Origin: Phycisphaerae bacterium
Lineage (GTDB): Bacteria > Planctomycetota > Phycisphaerae > UBA1845
NCBI GenBank assembly: GCA_029260155.1
Contig: JAJDDU010000196.1
Coordinates: forward strand, 1-11,142
Length of the DNA stretch: 11,142 bases
Reading direction: 5' to 3'
Shown here: positions 6,576 to 11,142 of the stretch, piece after piece
Layout: every line of letters starts with the position of its first letter
Position numbering within the stretch: position 1 is the first letter of the stretch
The notes under the pieces: generated by a model
Seen by the model: the letters and a program-made list of their open reading frames with translations, nothing else
The model's database searches: none
What the model was told of the DNA's origin: nothing
Program-made: the position numbers and the translations under genes

Positions 6576-7445
6576 ATGGACGGATCGCGTGGAATCAGTG
6601 TTGAAGGATGCGGCATGACCACGCCGTTCGCCGTGGGCGCGGGCGTCGAGGTGCTGGCTAAGTCGCAGGCGGCGCGGTGCCCCACCGACGCATCTTTCTG
6701 GTCCATTCCGGACGACTTTCTGGATGGTTTTGCGGATTTCGCCAAGGAGTTGAAACGCGATCGCGCGTCCTGGATAACAGCCTCGGCGCTGCTCAACGCG
6801 TGTACCGATGCATCGCTTTCGCTCGGGGATTTTCCGCCGCCACGCATCGCGCTGGTCCTCGGCAATGCCTTTGCGGGACAATTGGGCATGATCGACTTCG
6901 CGGGTGAGGTGCGCGAGCAGACGCCTCGATTCGTCAGCCCGATTCACTTTCCTCAGACGGTGGGCAACTATGTCGCCGGCGTCATGTCGCGAGCGTTCAC
7001 CATCCAAGGCCCTAATCTGACGATCGCGACCGGGGCGTCTTCCGGCCTGTGCGCCGTCGCCAAGGCGTGCGCACTGTTGGCCGACGACTCAGCCGACATC
7101 GCGGTCGCCGGCGGATTCGAGGTTCTGTCCGAGGACATCGTTAGAGGCCTGGGCGGATCAACGCACGGCGCGGACAACTCCGGCATCTGGTCCGAAGGTG
7201 CGTGCATGTACGTGTTGCGGCGCATGGCCGATTCCGTGTCGGACGAACATCGCGCCGTCATCACCGACTGGTCCTCATCACCGGTCGAAGACGATTGCAC
7301 CGACGCATACACCGTCGCCGCGAGAGTAGGCCAATCGCTTGCAGCCGAGAGTGCCATGCGCCTCGCGCACAGCATCGCCCAATCGCCCCCCGCCAACTCC
7401 CACGCAGTCAGCCACGACGCCGTCACCCTCACCGTCGAGACCTGA
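6576..7445 (+). CDS. Ketoacyl-synthase-like protein, N-terminal half only, catalytic Cys absent
   Basis: The protein is 289 aa; full ketoacyl-ACP synthases have about 410. Similarity to the N-terminal thiolase-fold half is clear: VEGCGMTTPFAVG (9-21), the FPQTVGNYVAG segment (125-135), IQGPNLTIATGASSG (143-157), ADIAVAGGFEVLS (173-185) and a WSEGACMYVLRR stretch (205-216) corresponding to the usual F.EGA..LVLE. In FabF the equivalent of 150-157 reads IATACTSG with the nucleophilic cysteine; here it is IATGASSG, so Ala154 replaces Cys. The C-terminal half that supplies the two active-site histidines is missing: about 70 residues without family motifs follow, ending at TGA. It cannot be a normal condensing enzyme. 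It may resemble chain-length-factor or ketoacyl-synt_2-type partners, or be a decayed gene, though the frame is intact with a good ribosome site. No acyl carrier protein or partner synthase is in the window. Confidence 0.72.
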   Translation: MDGSRGISVEGCGMTTPFAVGAGVEVLAKSQAARCPTDASFWSIPDDFLDGFADFAKELKRDRASWITASALLNACTDASLSLGDFPPPRIALVLGNAFAGQLGMIDFAGEVREQTPRFVSPIHFPQTVGNYVAGVMSRAFTIQGPNLTIATGASSGLCAVAKACALLADDSADIAVAGGFEVLSEDIVRGLGGSTHGADNSGIWSEGACMYVLRRMADSVSDEHRAVITDWSSSPVEDDCTDAYTVAARVGQSLAAESAMRLAHSIAQSPPANSHAVSHDAVTLTVET

Positions 7446-7465
7446 CCAACAGAATCAGGTTTGCC

Positions 7466-7594
7466 GAGCGAATCCCCGGCCGCTACGGCGTTTTTTCCGG
7501 CGGCGGCAGAGCAGCTGATGCGTCAAAACGAACTGCTCCCCCCTCGTTCCCTCTTCTGCTTTCGACTTTCTGTTTTCTACCTTCCACTTTCCCC
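7466..7594. repeat. 3' flank repeat, copy A (downstream of the 731-aa gene)
   Basis: This non-coding stretch is homologous to 9943-10099. Shared landmarks in the same order are ATCCC followed by a mini-hairpin GCCG-CTA-CGGC (7479-7489), TGATGCGTCA (7516-7525), a pyrimidine tract on the plus strand (7547-7594, purine-rich in the mRNA sense of the minus gene) with TCTGTTTTCT, and the stop-codon region ACTTTCCCCCTACGG. Hairpin and TGAYGCGTCA are 38 bp apart in both copies, so the duplication of the two FG-GAP genes included their 3' flank. Together with the ketoacyl-synthase gene's 3' end it fills the convergent gap. Confidence 0.6.
7479..7496 (+). terminator. Weak terminator-like hairpin after the ketoacyl-synthase-like gene
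   Basis: GCCG (7479-7482), a CTA loop and CGGC (7486-7489) are followed by G and six T (7491-7496), about 35 nt after the stop at 7445. The stem is only 4 bp, so termination would be weak. The homologous copy at 9957-9967 keeps the stem but has no T-run, so the T-run may have been gained here. Confidence 0.33.
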
Positions 7595-9790
7595 CTACGG
7601 CACGCACCCGTTCAGCAGGATCGAGACGTTGTTGCTGTCATTGTTTGCCACGGCGAGGTCGAGATCCCCGTCACGGTCCAGATCCCCAACGGCCAACGAC
7701 CGAGGCCCGTCTCGTACGCCGTAGAGCACATCTCCCGCGAACGTGCCGCCACCCTGATTAAGCAGAACCGAGACGTTGTCGGTCCAGTAGTTTGCCGTGG
7801 CGAGGTCGAGGTCCCCGTCGCCGTCCAGGTCACCGATGGTCACGGATATAGGCCCGTCTCCTCCTCCGTAGAGCACATCGTCGCCGAAGCTCCCGTCGCC
7901 ATGGTTCAGCAACACCGAGACACCGGGTTCTAGGTCGGGGAAGCCGCCAAGGTTAGCTACGGCGAGGTCGAGATCCCCGTCGCCGTCAAGATCGCCGATG
8001 GCGGCCGAAACGGGGGAATCTCCGGCGTCGTAGCGCACATCGTCGGCGAAAGCGCCGTCACCCAAGTTTCGTAGCACTGAGACGTTGTAGCTGTCGGCGT
8101 TTGCTACGGCGAGGTCGATATTCCCGTCGCCGTCCAGATCTCCGACGGCCACGGAATCAGGGCTATCTCCCACGCCGAACAGCATGTGGTCGGTGAAGAC
8201 GCCGTCGCCGTCGTTCAGTAGCACCGAGACATTGTTGCTGTACCAGTTTGCCGCGGCGAGGTCGAGATCCCCGTCGCCGTCCAGGTCCCCGATGGCAACA
8301 GAACTCGGGGCATCTCCCACGCCGTAGAGTACGTCGTCACCGAAGCTGCCGTCGCCCAAGTTCAGAAGCACCGAGACGTTGTCGCTCGAGAAGTTTGCTC
8401 CGGCGATGTCGAGGTCCCCGTCACCGTCCAAGTCGCCGATTGCCACCGAGTGACCTCCTTGGTCCGCGCCATAACGCACGTTGTTCCCGAAGCTGCCATC
8501 GCCTAGGTTTAGCAGCGCCGAGACATTTCCGCCTGACCAGTTTGCCACGGCGAGGTCGAGGGTCCCATCACCGTCCAGATCTCCGATTGCCGCTGATCGG
8601 GGATAGTCTCCTGCACCGTAGAGTGAATCGTCGGCAAGGGTGCCGTCGCCACGATTCAGTAACACCGAGACGGTGTTGCTGCCGTAGTTTGCCGTGGCTA
8701 GGTCGACGTCCCCGTCGCTGTCCATGTCACCGAGGACGACCGCGATAGGGCCATCTCCCACCCTGTAGGGTACGGCGTCACCGAAAGTGCCCGCGCCACG
8801 GTTCAGTAGGACGGACATGTCGTCGCTTGACGCGTTCACGACGGCGAGGTCGGCGCACCCATCACCATCCAGATCCGCGATGGCCACTGATTGAGGATGT
8901 TCTCCTGCAGGGTAAAGGGAATCGTCGGCAAATGTGCCGTCGCCGTGGTTCAACAGAACCGAGACGTCGTTACTGTCTCTGTTTGCCACGGCCAGATCGA
9001 GATCTCCGTCGCCGTCGAGGTCACCGATCGATCCCCGAAAGGGAAAACCACCTGCGCCGTAGAGCACATCGTCAGTGAAAGTGCCGTCGCCGCGGTTCAG
9101 TAAGACTGATATGTCGTCGCTACGCGCGTTTGCCACCGCGAGGTCGGGATCCCCGTCGCCGTTCAGGTCACCGACCGCCACCCAGTGTGGAAGATCACCT
9201 GCGCTGCGGAACATCCCTTTCGCGAAGGTGCCATCGCCCAGATTCCGCAGCACGGAGACCCCGTCAGCAAGCGGTGTTGCCACGACGAGGTCAGGGTGGC
9301 CGTCGCTGTCCAGGTCACCGATGGCCACGGAAACTGGCTCAGCGTCGGTATTGTAGAGCACATGGTCTGCAAATGTGCCATTGCCACGATTCAGCAACAC
9401 CGAAACGCGGCTGATGTTGAGGTCCGCCACGGCGAAGTCTAGATCCCCGTCGCCGTCCAGGTCACCAACTACGACCGAACGAGGATGGTCTCCCGTGCGG
9501 AACTCGCGATTGCCAAAGAACATCCCATGCGTCACACCGAAGACACGCTGCAATCCACCGAAGTCGAGCAGATCAACGTCGCCGTCCGCGTCGAAATCAA
9601 CCGACCCGCACGCCGCCTGCATGGGATCGCCCCCAGGCCCAGTCGCGCAGTCAACGAATGCATCATAGTCCCACAGATCCACACTCCCACTGCCATCCGG
9701 ATCACCGTGCGAGCACTGCCCATTGACGGTCGACACAAACGCCGCCGCAACGAGCGCGACTGCAAATAGAGTTTTTCCGATAGTGATCAT
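7595..9790 (-). CDS. Secreted dockerin-like plus 13-repeat FG-GAP/VCBS protein
   Basis: The protein is 731 aa from the ATG at 9790, chosen because AGGAG sits 6 nt upstream and the next residues form a Sec signal peptide (about 1-24, KTLFAVALVAAAFVSTVNG). It is not a lipoprotein, since QC lacks a lipobox. Residues 30-41 (DPDGSGSVDLWD) and 65-76 (DFDADGDVDLLD) are two EF-hand-like calcium loops of the dockerin-like type common in Planctomycetota secreted proteins; Cys26, 48 and 61 lie around them. From residue 106, thirteen FG-GAP/VCBS units of 49 aa follow, each with GDLDGDGDLDLAVAN and VSVLLNxGDGTF elements. Unit 11 has a 5-residue insertion and unit 13 stops early at LLNGCVP. Expected fold is a calcium-stabilised beta-propeller or pair of propellers outside the cell. 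The ligand is unknown. It is a tandem paralogue of the gene at 10100-11142. Confidence 0.88.
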   Translation of the reverse strand: MITIGKTLFAVALVAAAFVSTVNGQCSHGDPDGSGSVDLWDYDAFVDCATGPGGDPMQAACGSVDFDADGDVDLLDFGGLQRVFGVTHGMFFGNREFRTGDHPRSVVVGDLDGDGDLDFAVADLNISRVSVLLNRGNGTFADHVLYNTDAEPVSVAIGDLDSDGHPDLVVATPLADGVSVLRNLGDGTFAKGMFRSAGDLPHWVAVGDLNGDGDPDLAVANARSDDISVLLNRGDGTFTDDVLYGAGGFPFRGSIGDLDGDGDLDLAVANRDSNDVSVLLNHGDGTFADDSLYPAGEHPQSVAIADLDGDGCADLAVVNASSDDMSVLLNRGAGTFGDAVPYRVGDGPIAVVLGDMDSDGDVDLATANYGSNTVSVLLNRGDGTLADDSLYGAGDYPRSAAIGDLDGDGTLDLAVANWSGGNVSALLNLGDGSFGNNVRYGADQGGHSVAIGDLDGDGDLDIAGANFSSDNVSVLLNLGDGSFGDDVLYGVGDAPSSVAIGDLDGDGDLDLAAANWYSNNVSVLLNDGDGVFTDHMLFGVGDSPDSVAVGDLDGDGNIDLAVANADSYNVSVLRNLGDGAFADDVRYDAGDSPVSAAIGDLDGDGDLDLAVANLGGFPDLEPGVSVLLNHGDGSFGDDVLYGGGDGPISVTIGDLDGDGDLDLATANYWTDNVSVLLNQGGGTFAGDVLYGVRDGPRSLAVGDLDRDGDLDLAVANNDSNNVSILLNGCVP
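7598..9475 (-). repeat. Coding tandem repeat, 147-bp period, 12 full and 1 partial unit
   Basis: The thirteen FG-GAP units are visible at DNA level as recurring GGCGAGGTCGAG(A/G)TCCCCGTC blocks on the plus strand every 147 bp. Unit 11 is 162 bp because of a 15-bp insertion within 7922-7951. The units are diverged, not identical, so this is an old protein repeat and not a recent amplification. Confidence 0.85.
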
Positions 9791-9796
9791 CGCTCT

Positions 9797-9801
9797 CTCC
9801 T
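9797..9801 (-). promoter_or_regulatory. Ribosome binding site fixing the start at 9790
   Basis: On the minus strand AGGAG is followed by AGAGCG and then ATG at 9790, a 6-nt spacing. The frame is open upstream to 9901 but those 37 residues would precede the signal peptide and have no such site. Confidence 0.7.
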
Positions 9802-9865
9802 CTGGGCATTGCGGATCGCCGGCTTTGAGATGCCAGGGCGGCGAACCAATGACGTGACGTCGCAC

Positions 9866-9896
9866 CTCAGACTGCGATGCGCATCGCCAATCTGAG
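9866..9896. promoter_or_regulatory. Nested palindrome upstream of the 731-aa gene (operator or leader hairpin)
   Basis: A perfect 14-bp palindrome GCGATGCGCATCGC (9874-9887) is nested between the perfect arms CTCAGA (9866-9871) and TCTGAG (9891-9896). The dyad spans 31 bp and is centred about 90 bp upstream of the start codon at 9790. As DNA it fits a dimeric repressor site; as RNA it would give a 5-bp stem over a GCGC loop plus a 6-bp outer stem. No clear promoter boxes could be placed beside it, and no regulator gene is in the window. Confidence 0.45.
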
Positions 9897-9942
9897 AACA
9901 CAGAACATATTCCCAGTTATCGGCAGGCAGCTGTGGATTTGG

Positions 9943-10099
9943 CGAGATGATCCCTGGCGGCTACCGCGACCTTGCCATCGACGACACATGAACTGACGCG
10001 TCAAAGCTGATGGCTCCCCTCTCGATCCCTTCCCCATCGCGTTTCTTTGTATTCCATGCTCCTACTTCTGTTTTCTCCTTCTTGTTTTCTACTTTCCCC
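9943..10099. repeat. 3' flank repeat, copy B (downstream of the 10100-11142 gene)
   Basis: This stretch is homologous to 7466-7594 and carries the same landmarks: mini-hairpin GCGG-CTA-CCGC (9957-9967), the perfect palindrome TGACGCGTCA (9994-10003), a pyrimidine-rich plus-strand tract (about 10014-10099), and ACTTTCCCCCTACGG at the stop codon. The inner stem pair is C-G in copy A and G-C here, a compensatory change. With 9791-9942, which holds the nested palindrome and the 731-aa gene's leader, it makes up the 309-bp gap between the two FG-GAP genes. Confidence 0.6.
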
Positions 10100-11142
10100 C
10101 TACGGAACGCACCCGCTCAGCAGCACGGAGACGCCGCCTCTGGACATGCTCGCCACGGCCACGTCGAGATCCGCGTCGCCGTCGAAGTCACCGATTACCA
10201 ATGAAGACGGTGGCGCTCCCATGCAGTAGTGCATGTCGCCTGCGAAAGTGCCGTCGCCACGGTTCGGCAGCACCGCGACGCTGCCGTTGCCGGCGTCACC
10301 TACGACGAGGTCGGGCGTTCCGTCGCCATTCAGATCGCCGATCGATAGTGCGGATGACCGATACCCAACATGATAGAGAACGTCGTCGTCGAAGGTGCCG
10401 TCGCCACGATTCAGAAGCACCGAGACATTGCCGTCGCTGTGGTTTGATACCGCGAGGTCGAGGTCCCCGTCGCCGTCCAGGTCGCCGAGGTCCAGAAACA
10501 CTGGATAGTGTCCTACGTCGTAGAGAACATCGTCGGCGAACGTCCCGTCGCCTCGGTTCAGAAGCACCGAGACGTTGTCGTCGATTTCGTTTGCTACGGC
10601 GAGGTCGAGATCCCCGTCGCTGTCCAGATCCCCGGCTGCCACCGACATCGGTAGGTCACCCACACTGTGGAGCACTTCGTCTGCGAAGGTGCCGCCGCCT
10701 TCATTCAGCAACACCGAGATACCGTCGCTCTTCGTGTTCGCAACCGCGAGGTCGAGGTCTCCGTCGCCGTCCAGGTCGCCGAGCGCCAATGATCGGGGTC
10801 GATAGCCGACGTCGTACAGTGCGTCGTCGGCATACGTCCCGTCACCCAGGTTCAAGAGCACGGAGACGGTACCGCGCTTGTCGGGGCTGGTTGCCGTATT
10901 CACCACAGCGAGGTCTGGATCTCCGTCCGCGTCTAAATCACCGATGGCTACCGACACGGGCCGATCTCCTGTGCCGTAGAGCAAACTGTCGGCGAACGTT
11001 CCGTCGCCTCGGTTCACTAGTACCGAGATGTTATTGTCATAGTAATTGGCCACGGCGAGGTCGAGTGTCCCGTCGCCGTCCAGATCACCGGTGGCCACCG
11101 CCACCGGGCCGCTTCCAGTGCTCCAGAGTACTTCACTGGCGA
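10100..11142 (-). CDS. FG-GAP/VCBS repeat protein (partial, N-terminus outside window)
   Basis: The frame is open from the window edge (11142) to a TAG at 10100, about 346 residues. Seven FG-GAP/VCBS units of 49 aa are visible (from 11098 downwards), with GDLDGDGTLDLAVAN and ISVLVNRGDGTF type elements carrying DxDxDGxxD calcium sites. Unit 2 of those visible has a 5-residue insertion (NTATSPDKRGTVSV) at the same loop as unit 11 of the downstream paralogue. The last unit is cut short and ends VSVLLSGCVP, closely matching VSILLNGCVP of the paralogue. A GTG at 11104 is internal to the repeat array and is not the true start. By analogy the missing N-terminus should carry a signal peptide and perhaps the dockerin-like pair. 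It is predicted to be secreted, with unknown ligand; it lies 309 bp upstream of the second gene, on the same strand. Confidence 0.85.
   Translation of the reverse strand, partial: ASEVLWSTGSGPVAVATGDLDGDGTLDLAVANYYDNNISVLVNRGDGTFADSLLYGTGDRPVSVAIGDLDADGDPDLAVVNTATSPDKRGTVSVLLNLGDGTYADDALYDVGYRPRSLALGDLDGDGDLDLAVANTKSDGISVLLNEGGGTFADEVLHSVGDLPMSVAAGDLDSDGDLDLAVANEIDDNVSVLLNRGDGTFADDVLYDVGHYPVFLDLGDLDGDGDLDLAVSNHSDGNVSVLLNRGDGTFDDDVLYHVGYRSSALSIGDLNGDGTPDLVVGDAGNGSVAVLPNRGDGTFAGDMHYCMGAPPSSLVIGDFDGDADLDVAVASMSRGGVSVLLSGCVP

Noticed and set aside
8248..8748. Arg/His-rich 166-codon plus-strand frame
   Set aside because: It is the antisense shadow of the FG-GAP repeat array; its repetitive Arg-rich content simply mirrors the GAC/GGC codons of the minus-strand gene.
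7595..9475. Regularly spaced repeats suggesting a CRISPR array
   Set aside because: The 147-bp period is a multiple of three, stays in frame, and encodes the FG-GAP/VCBS consensus. Repeats are diverged and there are no unique spacers.

Overview
The window looks like a chromosomal segment from a GC-rich bacterium, most likely a member of the Planctomycetota (Phycisphaerae-like or a relative). The evidence is the secreted protein at 7595-9790, which combines a Sec signal peptide, a planctomycete-style dockerin-like pair of calcium loops and a long FG-GAP/VCBS repeat array, together with a second family of large FG-GAP proteins and a DUF5658-like membrane protein. No rRNA, tRNA, CRISPR array, phage gene or insertion sequence is visible. 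The taxonomic assignment is an inference.

Layout. (1) 1-3464, plus strand: the 3' end of one large FG-GAP protein, followed by a complete 1029-aa paralogue. The paralogue is a lipoprotein with a 24-cysteine module, Ig/PKD-like segments and a C-terminal beta-propeller. The shared 96 C-terminal residues are about 71% identical, so this is a tandem duplication. (2) 6047-3476, minus strand: three genes in one direction, encoding a DUF5658-like membrane protein, a TauE/SafE (TSUP) anion transporter and a TIM-barrel glycosidase-like protein with a CFCxxC motif. (3) 6048-6575: a gene-free divergent region. It holds a good minus-strand sigma70-type promoter (TTGACA-N17-CATACT) followed within about 80 nt by a classic intrinsic terminator. 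The RNA between them is structured and carries an ACCUCCUCC segment, so it is either a small RNA or a conditional leader for the three-gene group. (4) 6576-7445, plus strand: a 289-aa ketoacyl-synthase-like protein that has only the N-terminal half of the fold and lacks the catalytic cysteine. (5) 11142-7595, minus strand: two tandem FG-GAP/VCBS repeat proteins with a 49-aa (147-bp) period. Their 3' flanks are also homologous and contain a mini-hairpin with one compensatory base-pair change.

The window is therefore bracketed by two unrelated pairs of tandemly duplicated cell-surface or secreted repeat proteins, both pointing inwards. The middle genes concern membrane transport and probable carbohydrate or thioester chemistry. 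There is no direct evidence that all of them act as one system. The best candidates for something undescribed are the promoter-to-terminator RNA at 6247-6328, the cysteine-less half ketoacyl synthase, and the duplicated repeat genes with their conserved 3' flank.
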